Positions 39,763 through 50,409 of a stretch of 64,000 bases of DNA are shown here, one piece after another. Each line of letters begins with the position of its first letter. The stretch's first letter is position 1. The translations under genes and the position numbers were made by a program. This DNA is from Chrysophaeum taylorii. Lineage: Eukaryota; Sar; Pelagophyceae; Pelagomonadales; Pelagomonadaceae. The notes beneath the pieces were generated by a model that had not been told where the DNA came from, searched no databases, and saw only the letters and a program-made list of their open reading frames with translations. Where the stretch lies: the NCBI GenBank assembly GCA_029834535.1, contig JAQMWT010000022.1, forward strand, positions 1 to 64,000, read 5' to 3'.

Positions 39763-40698
39763 ATGATCTTTGTTGTTGTTGGGTTGTTTCTCGTTGGCGC
39801 GACGGCCATGATCGAGGAGCGCGACGTGTGTCCCACGCGGATGCGGGACGCCCACCTGTTTCCGCGCGACGTCTTCTACACGGGCCTCTTTGACTCCTTC
39901 CTTTGGAACTCGACGCTGTGGCCCGTTGGCTACCGGTTCCACTTCTTCGACAACGAGCAACTCGAGGCCTCGGCGCGGAATCTCTCGGCCATCCTCGAAA
40001 GGAACAACGTCACGGGGCTCTACGAGGCCTTCACCGCGCTCCGACCCTGGGCCTTCAAGTCCGACCTCTGGCGCTACGCAATTCTGTGGGCTTGCGGCGG
40101 CTTTTACGTCGACTCGAAAATGAAGTTACGACAAAATATGGACGGTTTCCTGGAGAGAAGCGGCTGGGAAAAGAGCACCCAGGAGGGCCCACTCCTCATT
40201 AGTTGCCGCGATCTCACGGCGACCGCGAAGGACCGCTTCCACAACATCACGGCAATCTGGCAGGGTTTCATCGTCTCCGAGCCGAGACATCCCGACTTGA
40301 TCAAGGTGCTGAGGAGTGCGATCGACAACGTGCTCCAGCGAAGATATTTCGAGGATGAAGGGGTTCTCAGGATGCTCTACATCACGGGTCCCAACGCGAT
40401 GGCGAGGGCGATCCAGACCGACCCCGACTGGCACAAGAGGGTCAAGCTTCCGTGTCGCTGGGGAAACCACGGCAACGAGCTTCGCACCGTCTTCGGGGGT
40501 CGGCCCCCCGGCACGGGCACCCTTCTCTGGATGGACCAGAAGCTCCACAACACGCTCCGCAACGGGGCGATCCACTCCTACTCGAACCTCTACAAAGCCC
40601 ACCGCGTCTACGTCGACGACCCTCCTTGCGCTCAAAATTGCCATCTCATAACCGATCCTCGCCACCACCACCCCCGGCTACCGGAGGCTCCGCGATGA
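39763..40698 (+). CDS. GT32-like glycosyltransferase with modified DXD motif
   Basis: This is a 311-aa protein. ATG 39763 is preferred over the upstream frame because it starts a signal anchor, MIFVVVGLFLVGATAM. The core PWAFKSDLWRYAILWACGGFYVDSKM is the GT32 (OCH1-type) motif. In that family the last part is normally YxDxD, where the Asp pair holds the metal and nucleotide sugar. Here it reads VDSK, so the second Asp is Lys. The Golgi position implied by the anchor fits the family's role in glycoprotein or lipid glycosylation. Its stop codon is 23 bp from the stop of the convergent helicase gene. Confidence 0.8.
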   Translation: MIFVVVGLFLVGATAMIEERDVCPTRMRDAHLFPRDVFYTGLFDSFLWNSTLWPVGYRFHFFDNEQLEASARNLSAILERNNVTGLYEAFTALRPWAFKSDLWRYAILWACGGFYVDSKMKLRQNMDGFLERSGWEKSTQEGPLLISCRDLTATAKDRFHNITAIWQGFIVSEPRHPDLIKVLRSAIDNVLQRRYFEDEGVLRMLYITGPNAMARAIQTDPDWHKRVKLPCRWGNHGNELRTVFGGRPPGTGTLLWMDQKLHNTLRNGAIHSYSNLYKAHRVYVDDPPCAQNCHLITDPRHHHPRLPEAPR

Positions 40699-40721
40699 CT
40701 ACAAAACCACCACCACCCACC

Positions 40722-43187
40722 TTACGACGACGACGACACCACCTCATCATCCGTAGTAGCACTCGTCGCAGCAGTAGCAACAACCCCGGGGGGTACGGCG
40801 GGAGAGCGGATGACGAACCACGAGTCTCGTCTAGAAAAAGTGGCGGATTTAAGGGCGGGGTCGTGGACGACCTCAACTCCGCACTCCACGTGGAGCTTGC
40901 GTATCCGGTCGGGCGTCATCGCAGTCCCGCCTCTCTCGATGCAATGGAGCCATTCCCCGAGCTTGGAGTGCCGCAGAGGGTAGGTTCGACACCCGTCGGC
41001 CGCGCGACGGAAATCGCAGAGTTCCGCAATCCGCTGGTCGAAGACTCTCGCGCGCTCGTCAAAAACAAAACCCACCGCCTCGAGGCTCCGCAATTTCTCG
41101 GCATCGAGGCGGCCCGCTTTGTAGTCAATGCGCACCCGACGTACCCACTTCCCGAGATCGACGACGACCGGGCGCGCCTTTCGGTCGTCGTCGTCGTCGT
41201 CGTCGTCGTAAACGATCGGCACCTTGCACCTCGTGGGCACGTGGCCATGGGCTCTTTTGTGATTTTCGTACGCGGCGAGACCCGCGTCGAAGATGTCATA
41301 AAACCTGGGCGCCTTGGGCCTCGACTTGGGCTTTTTTGTCTCGAAGCCGACGCGCCTGAGCTCCTTCAACCGCTCGGGCAAGATCATGCCGTCGGCGAAG
41401 CGACGGTTCTGGTTGCGGACCCAGGACCCGAGGCGGGTCGAGCGTGCCACGCGCGGATTTTTGCGCTTTGCCTCGGTATAGGCCTGCCAATCCTCCAAGT
41501 TTAACTGCCATTGAGCCGCTTTCGTGTCCCAGACCATCCCGAGCGCGTCCAGTTTCGCCACCTGGTCGGGCATCAGCTTGCCCTGCTTGAAATCGACTCG
41601 CTGCCGCGACACCCAGGAGCCCAGGCGGTTTTCCTCCATATACGCGAACGGCACCATGCAGTGGCCGTACTGCGCGTGGAAGCGCACGAGTCCTTCGTAC
41701 CTTTCGTCCCATTTCGACGTCAGCCGCAGCACGGCCGCCCTCACGAGGTCGTCGAGCGCCTTGGCCATGCCCGGGACCTTGGCATCCACGATGATGCGCG
41801 GTTCCTTCTTTGGTTCATTCTGGTCGTCCGAAGAAACACCCGGCAGCACCAGCCCGTCATCCCTGATTACGGCGCGCCAGTCCTCCGCGTCGCCGACCGC
41901 CCGGAGGACGGCCAACACCGTCCCGAAGTCGCTCTCGTCCACGTCGTCCATCGTGATTTCCTCGTCCTCCTCCTCCTCCTCGTCGTCGTCGTCCGGGTTG
42001 TGTGTTCTTCTTCTTCTTCTTCTTCTGGTCGCGCGGACCGGCACGACCACGAGTCCCCTGGTTTTGCCGGGGGCCGCTCGCGCCGCGCGCGCGGCCATCT
42101 GCGCGATGTCGAGGTGAGATCTCCTCGGTTCGGCGACGACGACGGCGTCGATCGACGGCACGTCGACGCCCGTAGCGAGCAACCGCGCGTTCGTTAGGAG
42201 GTGCTTTTCAACGGCCGAATTGCTCTCGCGCACGACCCTCAGGATACCCTCGCGCTCCTCGGGCGACATCCCGCCTTCGACGTACGTCGTCTTTACCTCG
42301 GGCCGGTCGACGACCTTGAAGACGACGCCGGCCGCGGCCGTGAACGCCTTGACGCGGACCGTGCGGTTGAGGAAGCACAAAGCGCGGCTCACGCCGTAGT
42401 CGTCGTATATCCGCTTCAGCACCAGCGCAATCTCGACGTCGTCGGCCTGCTTGTCGGCGACGCGCGGCGAGTCGACGACGACGACCTGGAGGGGCACCGT
42501 TACGCCGCTCGCCGCGGCAGCCTCGCGCGACATCTCGAACACAACCTCTCCGTACGAGGTTTTGTCGTCCATCGAGTGCCGCGACCGGTCGGCCATGGGG
42601 ACGCGCGTCGCGATGCGCGGCGTCGCCGTCATAAACAGCCGGAACCGCGCGCGGAATTCGTCCGAGACCGCCGCTCCGTACCCGCTCGGTTTATGCTTCC
42701 GAGTCACGTACGTCGTCACGTGCGCCTCGTCCAGCACCGCAATGTCGACCGTGCGCCTCGAGCGCGCGAGGGCCTCGACGAGCTTGGGCAGCGACCGATA
42801 CGTCGACACGATCAGTAGTAACCTCTTCTCTTCTCCCGACGACGACAACGCCTCGCGCAGCGCGTCGACGCTCGTCGTCCGAAGCACGTCCCCCGCCGCG
42901 CGGCTCGCGACCACTAGAGTTGTATCGAGCAGCTCGGGCGACCATCGCCGGTACTCGCGCAGCGTCTGGTCAACGAGCGCGAGCGTAGGGACGACGACCA
43001 CGCCGATTGACTTGGCGAGCGATGCGACCACGCGGGCGCCCACGAGCGTCTTGCCCGCGCCCCCGGGCAGCACCACCGTGGCGCGAGTGGCGCCTCCTCT
43101 CGCGTGCGAAACGACGGCCTCGATGGCGGCGGCCTGGTGCGGCCGCGGCGTGCACAAAAACCGCCGAACCAACACGCCACAACGCAT
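40722..43187 (-). CDS. Superfamily 2 helicase with helicase-associated repeats
   Basis: The start is ATG 43187, giving 821 aa; the frame is open beyond it into the divergent gene. The Walker A motif is LPGGAGKT (K46), DEAH lies at 153-156, MTATP follows, and QMAARAARAA is the motif VI position. After a poly-acidic insert, about four helicase-associated (PF03457-type) repeats follow from about residue 480. Each has the form W...Y..L..F....GH..VP......LG.WV..QR..fk.G.L...R...L...GF. These triple-helix repeats are thought to bind DNA and are common in diatom and pelagophyte proteins. The restriction-type helicase core with such tails may act in DNA repair or chromatin, but this is inferred. Start codons of this gene and the DEAD-box gene are 59 bp apart. 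Confidence 0.85.
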   Translation of the reverse strand: MRCGVLVRRFLCTPRPHQAAAIEAVVSHARGGATRATVVLPGGAGKTLVGARVVASLAKSIGVVVVPTLALVDQTLREYRRWSPELLDTTLVVASRAAGDVLRTTSVDALREALSSSGEEKRLLLIVSTYRSLPKLVEALARSRRTVDIAVLDEAHVTTYVTRKHKPSGYGAAVSDEFRARFRLFMTATPRIATRVPMADRSRHSMDDKTSYGEVVFEMSREAAAASGVTVPLQVVVVDSPRVADKQADDVEIALVLKRIYDDYGVSRALCFLNRTVRVKAFTAAAGVVFKVVDRPEVKTTYVEGGMSPEEREGILRVVRESNSAVEKHLLTNARLLATGVDVPSIDAVVVAEPRRSHLDIAQMAARAARAAPGKTRGLVVVPVRATRRRRRRRTHNPDDDDEEEEEDEEITMDDVDESDFGTVLAVLRAVGDAEDWRAVIRDDGLVLPGVSSDDQNEPKKEPRIIVDAKVPGMAKALDDLVRAAVLRLTSKWDERYEGLVRFHAQYGHCMVPFAYMEENRLGSWVSRQRVDFKQGKLMPDQVAKLDALGMVWDTKAAQWQLNLEDWQAYTEAKRKNPRVARSTRLGSWVRNQNRRFADGMILPERLKELRRVGFETKKPKSRPKAPRFYDIFDAGLAAYENHKRAHGHVPTRCKVPIVYDDDDDDDDRKARPVVVDLGKWVRRVRIDYKAGRLDAEKLRSLEAVGFVFDERARVFDQRIAELCDFRRAADGCRTYPLRHSKLGEWLHCIERGGTAMTPDRIRKLHVECGVEVVHDPALKSATFSRRDSWFVIRSPAVPPGVVATAATSATTDDEVVSSSS

Positions 43188-43246
43188 TTGGTTCAAGCTG
43201 CGTGCCACTGCCAGCGTAATATACTTGTGTAGCTTGCAGACACGAA

Positions 43247-45184
43247 ATGTGGCGGCGGCGAGCCGGTGGCGGAACCTACAATCCGCCGCAGTCGAAAACC
43301 GTGGCGAGGCCGGGGGAGGAGGCGTACGTCGCGAGCTCGCGCGCGAAGCACGACGCGAGACCCAAGTCATACTTTGACGAGGAGAGCGACGACGACGACG
43401 AGGAAGTCTCGAAAAAAACGAAGGAGACAGAAGACTTTGAAGAAGTCACGAAAAACAACGGCTTCGAAGACGAGGAAGACCCGCTCGACGCTTTCATGGC
43501 GGGGGTGAACGCGAGCCTGAAGAAGAAGACGGAAAAAAAGAGCCCGCGGCCCGAGCGGCTGGACCTGGCGGCGCGCGACGCGGTAGACGAGGCGGCGTTC
43601 GCGGAGCGCGAAATCGAGGATGACCACGCGAAACGCGAGAAGAAGAATGAGGAGGAGGAGGAGGAGGAGGCAAGGTTCGTGGACGGTCGGCTCGTCGTCG
43701 ACCGCGAAACGAAGAAAAGGAAGATCGCCGCTTTTAAGGTGACCCACGAAGGTCGCGAGTATCCGGCGTTCGTACCGACGACGACGGCTCGGGCGTGGAA
43801 CGGCGACGCGCTCGAGGCCGAAGACTGGCCGCGGTGCGCGGAAGCCGCCGTGCGGCCGATGCGCGATTTCGGGGACCTGCCGATCGCGTGGCTGCGGCGG
43901 GCCATCGAGCGCCGCGGACTCTCGAAACCTACGGACGTCCAGGCGGTCGCGGTGCCGGCCGCGTTGTGCGGGTTCGACGTGCTGGCAACAGCGCAAACCG
44001 GGTCGGGGAAAACTCTCGCCTACGGCTGGCCGATGCTCGCATACGTCGCCGCGCAGCCGCGTAGCCAGCAGGACGAGGGGCCAATCGGGCTAGTGGTGTG
44101 CCCGACGCGAGAACTAAGCGATCAGGTCTCTCGATCGCTGAGAAAGTTCGCGCCAGAAAACGTAGACGTCGTCGCCGTCTTTGGCGGCGCGGGCAAGTGG
44201 GAGATGGGCCGCGCGTTGCGGCGCGGCGGCGACATCGCCGTCGCGACCCCGGGTCGGCTGTTGGAACTGGCCGCGGAGATCCCAAATCTGCTGCGATCGC
44301 GGTGCTGCGTCGTCGCCGTAGACGAGGCCGATCGCATGTGGGAGCTCGGTTTCCACGACCAGCTCGCGTCGATCATAAAGGCCGTGCGGCCCAAGGAGCG
44401 CCAGCTCGTAGTGTGTTCGGCGACGATGCGCCACGATTTGGAGTTCCTCGCGCGAGGTTCGATGCGCGGCAGGTGGACGTGTAGGCTCGCTGCGCGCGAA
44501 AACCAAATCTCGGATCGCGTCTCGCAGCGAGCGGTGGTGCTGGGCTCGGACGACGAGAAAACCGTGTGGCTCCAGAGATACTTGCCGAGTCTTGGGGGTA
44601 AGCCTCTCGTTTTCGTGTCTCAAAAGGCGCGAGTCGACGACTTTGTCTCGCGCTTTGGCTGTCTCGGTCTCCACGGTGACAAGGACGCGCGCGAGCGCGG
44701 CGAGATATTGGCCGCCTTCAAGCGCCGAGGGGTAAGGGCCATGTTGGTGGCGACGGATCTTGCGGCGAGGGGGCTCGATCTCCACGTGACCGCTGTGGTC
44801 AACTTGGACGTGCCCAAGTCCATCGAGGACTACGTCCACCGGGTCGGCCGCGCCGGCAGGCGAAGCGAGGACGGCGTTGCCTACACCCTCCTCGCCCCAA
44901 AGGACAAGCCCTTCGCAAGGCTCCTCGTCAAGAAGCTCCTCATGACCGCCGGTGGTGCCAACAATACAAACCGGCCTTCGATGGACCTCCTGCAGTTTGC
45001 CGACCTCAAGTACGTCGCGACCGACGATTCGTCCGACCGCGGCTTCGGGGCCGAAGTAGCCCCGCCCCCCTCCTACCCCCCTTCGTTTCCTGCCGCCCCG
45101 ACCGCGGGGAGTGATGGGACGGCCGAGGCCATCGCACGGGCCCGGGAAATTGCCCTCCGCCTCCGAAAACCCACCACCTCCTAA
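43247..45184 (+). CDS. DEAD-box RNA helicase, DDX42/DDX46-like
   Basis: This is a 645-aa single-exon protein from ATG 43247. The acidic N-terminus contains EDPLDAFMAGV, a line typical of DDX42 and DDX46/PRP5 splicing helicases. The Q motif region is GLSKPTDVQAVAVPAAL. Then come motif I AQTGSGKT (K255), PTRELSDQV, DEAD at 359-362, SAT, FVSQKAR, DLAARGLDL and HRVGRAGR, so the core is complete. The enzyme probably acts in the U2 snRNP/pre-spliceosome step of splicing. The C-terminus ends in a short Ala/Pro-rich tail without RS repeats. The 59-bp gap to the divergent SF2 helicase implies a shared promoter. Confidence 0.9.
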   Translation: MWRRRAGGGTYNPPQSKTVARPGEEAYVASSRAKHDARPKSYFDEESDDDDEEVSKKTKETEDFEEVTKNNGFEDEEDPLDAFMAGVNASLKKKTEKKSPRPERLDLAARDAVDEAAFAEREIEDDHAKREKKNEEEEEEEARFVDGRLVVDRETKKRKIAAFKVTHEGREYPAFVPTTTARAWNGDALEAEDWPRCAEAAVRPMRDFGDLPIAWLRRAIERRGLSKPTDVQAVAVPAALCGFDVLATAQTGSGKTLAYGWPMLAYVAAQPRSQQDEGPIGLVVCPTRELSDQVSRSLRKFAPENVDVVAVFGGAGKWEMGRALRRGGDIAVATPGRLLELAAEIPNLLRSRCCVVAVDEADRMWELGFHDQLASIIKAVRPKERQLVVCSATMRHDLEFLARGSMRGRWTCRLAARENQISDRVSQRAVVLGSDDEKTVWLQRYLPSLGGKPLVFVSQKARVDDFVSRFGCLGLHGDKDARERGEILAAFKRRGVRAMLVATDLAARGLDLHVTAVVNLDVPKSIEDYVHRVGRAGRRSEDGVAYTLLAPKDKPFARLLVKKLLMTAGGANNTNRPSMDLLQFADLKYVATDDSSDRGFGAEVAPPPSYPPSFPAAPTAGSDGTAEAIARAREIALRLRKPTTS

Positions 45185-45696
45185 CGCGCTTCTACGGCTG
45201 CCGCAGCCTCGACCTCTTCGAAGAGAGAGTCTTCGGGGGCCAGACTGATCAGAGCGGCATAGATCCTGGGGTGCTCAAGGGAGGCGGTATCACAGCAAAG
45301 ACGCATGCCGCTTGCAGAAGACGGACGGACGGACGGCAGACCGCGAGGAGCGTTTTGTGTCGGGAAAAGAGAGCCGCCGCTCGCTCGCAGAGAACGGCAG
45401 AGCGCGAGCAAGCCCCTAGGCAGACAGACAGACAGACAGACGGACGGGCGTAGGGGCCGTCGGCGTTGCTGTAGGCGTCCTGGCGATCACGGAAGCCGCT
45501 TGTGAGTAGTGTTGGAGACCGCACTTCTTCTTAGCCCTCTCTCGCCCAGGTCTCCTCCCCTCGACCTTCCTTCCGACCCCCAAGAAGAATAATCTGATCT
45601 GTCCTTCTTGAGTTTACTCGAAGAAACCTGACGTAACCGCGCCCTAACCCTCTCTCTACTGGTGTCGTCGCCGAGTCCTTGGCGACTGCTAGTAGG
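45185..45696. other. Short intergenic region and RPL10A leader
   Basis: (GGAC/AGAC)n stretches lie at 45332-45345 and 45421-45441. A pyrimidine-rich run before the RPL10A ATG (about 45530-45610) is of the type found near ribosomal-protein transcript starts. No other gene is seen. Confidence 0.5.
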
Positions 45697-46386
45697 ATGT
45701 CCAAGCTTAACCAGGAGATCATCAGCCAGGCTGTGGACAAGATCCTCGCGTTCGCCGCGGGCGATGAGGTGACCCACGACGGCAAGCCCAAGCAGGGCAA
45801 GAAACGCAAGTTCGTTGAATCGATCGACCTTCAGATAGCGCTCAAGAACTATGACCCGCAGCGCGACAAGCGCTTTTCCGGAACTTTCAAGCTCCCCGAG
45901 GTACCTCGCCCCAACATGAAAGTCTGCGTCATCGGCAACGCCGTCCACTGCGAAGAGGCCGAGCGCGTCGGCGTCGACAAGATGTCCGTGGACGACCTCA
46001 AGAAGTTTAACAAGAACAAGAAAATTATCAAAAAATTTGCCAAGAAGTACGACGCCTTCCTCTCTTCCGACAACCTCATCAAGCAGATTCCGAGGCTTTT
46101 GGGTCCGGGCTTGACTAAGGCGGGCAAGTTCCCGACCCTCATCGAATCCGGCGCCGACCTCACCGAGCGCATCGACGCCGTCAAGGCCACCATCAAGTTC
46201 CAGATGAAAAAGGTCATGTGCCTCAACGTCGCCGTCGCCAACGTCGGCATGACCAAGGAGGCAATCTGCCAGAACATCTCCCTCTCGGCCAACTTCCTCG
46301 CCTCGCTCCTCAAGAAAAACTGGCAAAACATCAAAGTCCTCTACATCAAGTCCACCATGGGACCTCCCACCCAAATCTTCTTCTAA
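45697..46386 (+). CDS. RPL10A: 60S ribosomal protein uL1 (L10a)
   Basis: This is a 229-aa protein of the expected length, from ATG 45697 (MSKLNQEIISQAVDKIL). Characteristic lines are ESIDLQIALKNYDPQRDKRFSGTFKLP, MKVCVIGNAVHCEEA, DAFLSSDNLIKQIPRLLGPGLTKAGKFPT and VGMTKEAICQNISLSANFLASLLKKNWQNI. uL1 forms the mobile L1 stalk near the ribosomal E site. The coding region has no intron. Codon use is more strongly C-ending than in the neighbours, as expected for a highly expressed gene. A CTT repeat lies just after the stop, at 46422-46440. Confidence 0.97.
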   Translation: MSKLNQEIISQAVDKILAFAAGDEVTHDGKPKQGKKRKFVESIDLQIALKNYDPQRDKRFSGTFKLPEVPRPNMKVCVIGNAVHCEEAERVGVDKMSVDDLKKFNKNKKIIKKFAKKYDAFLSSDNLIKQIPRLLGPGLTKAGKFPTLIESGADLTERIDAVKATIKFQMKKVMCLNVAVANVGMTKEAICQNISLSANFLASLLKKNWQNIKVLYIKSTMGPPTQIFF

Positions 46387-48854
46387 TCATCTAATAAGTG
46401 AGACGATGCCAGATCCTTTCTCTTCTTCTTCTTCTTCTTCCGGGATCTGGGATATCTCTGCATCGCGCCACTCGGGGCTTTCGTCCTGTGAGTACCGGGT
46501 CGAAAAGCGATTATGGCCCTCTAGAAACTAACAACATTTAGCAAGAAGGAAGGAAATGAAAGGAAGGAAGAAATACAACACCGCCGTCGGTGCGGGCGCT
46601 TTTGCCTCCTAAGCGGGGCGGATCGACATTCCCCTCGCTAAGAGAAAGAGAGGTCATCTCATGCCCAGAGATCTCCGAGAAGATTGGTGCGGCGAGGCCG
46701 ACACGTCGTCACCCCATTGCTCCGCGTGGCGTCGGCCAATGCGACGCCGTTCGCACACAGTACAAGTGGCTCGTAGCACCGCGCCCCGCTGATGAGCTTA
46801 GAATAGAACCTCGGCGACTTCCATCCCACCGAAGAAGGAGCAACGTTTGTCTTCTGTGCCCTGATAACATTGGAGTCGTGGCGAATCTGAGATGTTGACC
46901 CGCCGCAAGGTTTCAGGCCAAAATAAAATGGTAGCAATACAAAACTCGAAGGTCGACCGTGCCTGCGTCCTGGCGGAAGCAAGGCACGGTGATTTGGAGA
47001 GGGTGCATGCCCTCAGCCCTCAGAGAGAGACACTGAACAACACGCATCGCAGCGTCATCGTTGGGACAGCACCGTCGCCCCCACTTTTGCAATCAATCAA
47101 TCAAGGCCCTGCCTTTGACAAACAAAACAGGAGCCCGATGCATGATTAGAAGGGGAGAAGCGAGACGACAGAGACGCACCGGCGATAAGCGAAGTGTGGC
47201 ACGGAGGATATATAGACAAAGAGCTAGGCCAATCAGCGAGCTCCCCGATGCTGCACCCAGGAAGAGAACAGGAGCACGACGCTAGACTAATGTGAATGGC
47301 CAGCATCAGGATACGGCCGAGCAGCAAGCAGCGTTTGCAACCGGGAGGCTGGCAGCAAAAAGGGTGGGTTGTGGGGTCAAGAGTGGCACCAGGCGGACCA
47401 CGCGCGTCGACTGGTGGAGGCAACGATGATTTGATTTGCATCAAATACCACTCAGAAGAAGATGCACTGGATGTAGTTTCTTTGTCGCCATCTCCCGCAA
47501 CCAACAATCCAACGGGCTCCTCTGGCGCTGCTTAGAGATCGTCAATGGCAAACGCCGCAGCTGCCGAGGATCGCAACAGCTGCTTCATCATCGCACACTT
47601 GAGTGACATGACATTGCGACTCGAGAGGACTCTGAAACATCGAGTGCCCCGTTCTAAAAAAAGGTGCGGTGAGTTCTGCGGCGGAGCACCGCATATCCCA
47701 GGGGGGTGAGGAGAGCTTGGTAACTACAAGTCATCAACTCTCTCCTACCTGCCCGGTATTTGCGCCCATCGTAGTTTCTCGCGCTTCTCTCTCCAGGATG
47801 ATGAAGGAATTATATTGCCAAGGCCCCTTCAAATCGAGAGCCTCAGTGCTGTCGCGACGAAGAGGCATAGAATCGCCTTTCGGAATCCAGGGACAGCAGC
47901 ACCTCTCAGTGCGGTTCGCGCGGGAGCCCAGTGGCTCTGGCTCGTCGTCAACGGATACGATGGCGGGTATGGCTCGTCGAATTCCGAGTTTTCGTTCAAT
48001 AATCGGTGTCGCTTTGAACAGGGAGGTTTGACCCTTCGCGAGAGTGGCCCCCGGGTCGGTGTCTGTTGAGCCTTTTTTAGTGCGGCTTTGTGCCTCGATC
48101 GGGACCCCCTGTCCATTTCCACCGCTCTTTTTTTTGCACCGGTTCCGGGTGGAATCGCCTGCTCCATGACGCACGTCGAGACCTTATGAGCGTCGCTACA
48201 CATACGAATCCACAACAATTGACGAAAAATACCAGGGCTTTGGGTGAGAGGCGCAGTAAATAAAATTGAGTCGTAGTAGGTGATAATAATAAACTTTCCA
48301 AGGCTCCTCCTCTACGGACGGCCACATGCGCAATGCGAGCGACGTCGTCGCCTCGCCCGACGCCATGATGACCTCGCGGCGGCGGCGGCGGCGGCGGCTT
48401 CGGGAGCATTAGCTTCGAGAGGGGAAGGACCACCCCCCCCACTTTGGCGGTGGTGGCAGCGGTCGTCCGTAGTTAGGCTCAATAGCAGCAGTCTTGGTTG
48501 AACACACGAACTAGTAGTTGGGATGACAACTCGTGCTCTCGTCCGTTTCCCCCTTTTCCGTAATTGCCACGAATTGCGAGGAGTGATTACCACCTTGCCA
48601 CGTCATCGAAAATGAGGCGAACCCGCGTGATGACGTGTCGAGTTGAAAATTTCGCGGGATGAGGCCGTTCAAACGGATTTCAAAAACGAAACATCTATTT
48701 GGTGCGGTAAGTAACTAGAGGTTGAAGAGTTTCGAAAGGCTTCTGTAATTGGCGCGCGTCATCGAGTTGGGATTGGAAGAGGGCCGATTTCTGTTCATTT
48801 GTATTTGGCGTATTTGGCGAATTTTTGAGAGCGCCTTCCGGGAAGGAGAAGGTA
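46387..48854. other. Long stretch without a recognised gene
   Basis: Frames in both strands stay below about 150 aa and none shows a family. The longest (47734-48174, minus) has no start context or motif that I trust. (CTT)n is at 46422-46440, a GCGGCGGCGG run at 48376-48394 and C-runs at 48432. The sequence composition changes to lower GC near 48600. It may hold UTRs of RPL10A and of the coiled-coil gene, or decayed repeats. Confidence 0.4.
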
Positions 48855-49553
48855 ATGAAGCGCGCGCGCGAGCTAGAGGACGAAGAGCTCAAACGAGACG
48901 AGGAGGCCGAGCTCAAGCGGCTTCGGGCGGAGTTGGAGCGCGAGGAGGCCGAAAAGGAAGCGGCGCTCGAGGCGGCGCTCATTAAGGCGGCCCAAAAGGA
49001 GAAGAAGCAAGATATCGCTGCCTTGGTCCTGAAGACTGACACGCCGCCGCTCGAAGAGAGTGCTCCCGTAGAGGAGACTGAGGAGGAGGAGGAGGAGGAG
49101 GAGGATGACGATGCGACCGAGGATGATGAGGAGGAGCCCGAGGACGCATTGGAGGCGGCGATGGCGGCGCACGCCGCAAAGCTCAAAAAGGAGCAGAAGC
49201 TGCGCGACGAGGAGGAAGAGGAAGCGATGGCGGAGGAGATGCGTAAGATTGCCGAATTGGAGCGCGAGGCCGAGGCGATCGAGCGAGAGGCCAAGGCCTT
49301 CGAGCAGCAGCGCATGGAGCAGCTCGAGCGCGAGGCCCAGGCCCTCGAACAAGCCGCCGTAGCTGCTGAGGCCTCGAAACTCGCCATGCTTCAGCGCGAA
49401 AGAGAGGAAGCCTTTTCGGTGCACTTCGCCGTCGGACCACGCTGGGCGATCAATCCTGGCGCGCCGCCCCCCCGTCCCACGATCCGCGTGCCGTCGCCGC
49501 CCCCCAACGTCGTTACGCCTGCTGTAGTCAGCCCCTTCTCGCCCTTCGTCTGA
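48855..49553 (+). CDS. Acidic coiled-coil protein
   Basis: The start is ATG 48855 (the upstream in-frame start is only TTG), giving 232 aa. Residues 1-45 and about 95-185 are Glu/Ala/Lys/Arg-rich heptads (ELEREAEAIEREAKAFEQQRMEQLEREAQALEQ), predicted as long coiled coils. A run of Glu and Asp lies between them at about 74-92. The C-terminus is short and Pro-rich. No family can be named from such composition. It may be a structural or scaffolding protein; low-complexity bias also means that database matches would be unreliable. Confidence 0.55.
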   Translation: MKRARELEDEELKRDEEAELKRLRAELEREEAEKEAALEAALIKAAQKEKKQDIAALVLKTDTPPLEESAPVEETEEEEEEEEDDDATEDDEEEPEDALEAAMAAHAAKLKKEQKLRDEEEEEAMAEEMRKIAELEREAEAIEREAKAFEQQRMEQLEREAQALEQAAVAAEASKLAMLQREREEAFSVHFAVGPRWAINPGAPPPRPTIRVPSPPPNVVTPAVVSPFSPFV

Positions 49554-50409
49554 GGGGCGACCGCACCTACTTCCCCACGTCCATCTCGATCCCGATGCTT
49601 TCCCCCTTGGGGAACGCCACCGCAACCAGCCCGCGCGCGACGACGAAACGCGATTGTCACCGGGTCGCGCGCTGGGCCGCTGTAGACATCTTTCTCCACA
49701 ACATCGCGTGCATGCTGCATTCCCACTCTTTCGACTCCCTGCGTCTTCTCATCGACGCAGGTGGCCCGCGCGAGGTATCGCGCGAATTTTGATTGTCGTT
49801 GCTCTTTGTCGGTCGTCGCGCGAGGCGTCGCGCGAGCTCCCATGATTCCGCTGCCTGTCTTTGTTTCTTTCTCCTCCCCTGAGCAGCACCAGCAGCAGCG
49901 ATGAAACGCTCTTCACATCGGGATCTATTTTTTTTTTTTGGCGAGAGTTTGATTTATGAGAGTGAGACCTTGTTGCATCTCGTCGAGGTGCATTTTGACC
50001 CGTGGCCGGCCAGACGGGTCCTTTTCCCCTTTCATGATGATGATGATGATGATTCTTTTTTGCCATGTTCCTTTCTCACATCGTTTCTTCGTCCTTAAAG
50101 TGGGGCCCGGGGCGCATCCTACTGCGGTTCGACTGCCCCGCCCCTTGTTTTCTTTCTTTCTGTCTGTCTGTCTGTCTGCCAGTGTGAGACTCGAGGTGGC
50201 ATCCTGTTTAGTATATAGCTTGGTGGAGGGAAAAAAAATCACAAACTACTAGCCGCGCGGCTCCGACACTTTAGAAATACATAAACACCGGCGTCGAGTG
50301 GCGCCGAGTGTGTCTCCCACAAGCAGCAAGAAACAGGAGACCAAGATGGGAGGAAAAAAAGATAACGACCATTGGCGCGAAGGGAGCTGGGTGGGCATCG
50401 ACGTCAGCT
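49554..50409. other. Intergenic, simple repeats
   Basis: A T-run at 49928-49939, (GAT)n at 50036-50055 and (TCTG)n at about 50158-50179 are present. No gene is seen. Confidence 0.7.

Noticed and set aside
41511-43377. Plus-strand frames opposite the SF2 helicase
   Set aside because: They are antisense shadows of a gene with complete helicase motifs.
48695-49387. 230-aa Ser-rich minus-strand frame
   Set aside because: Poly-Ser arises as the antisense of Glu-rich coiled-coil codons in the gene at 48855-49553.
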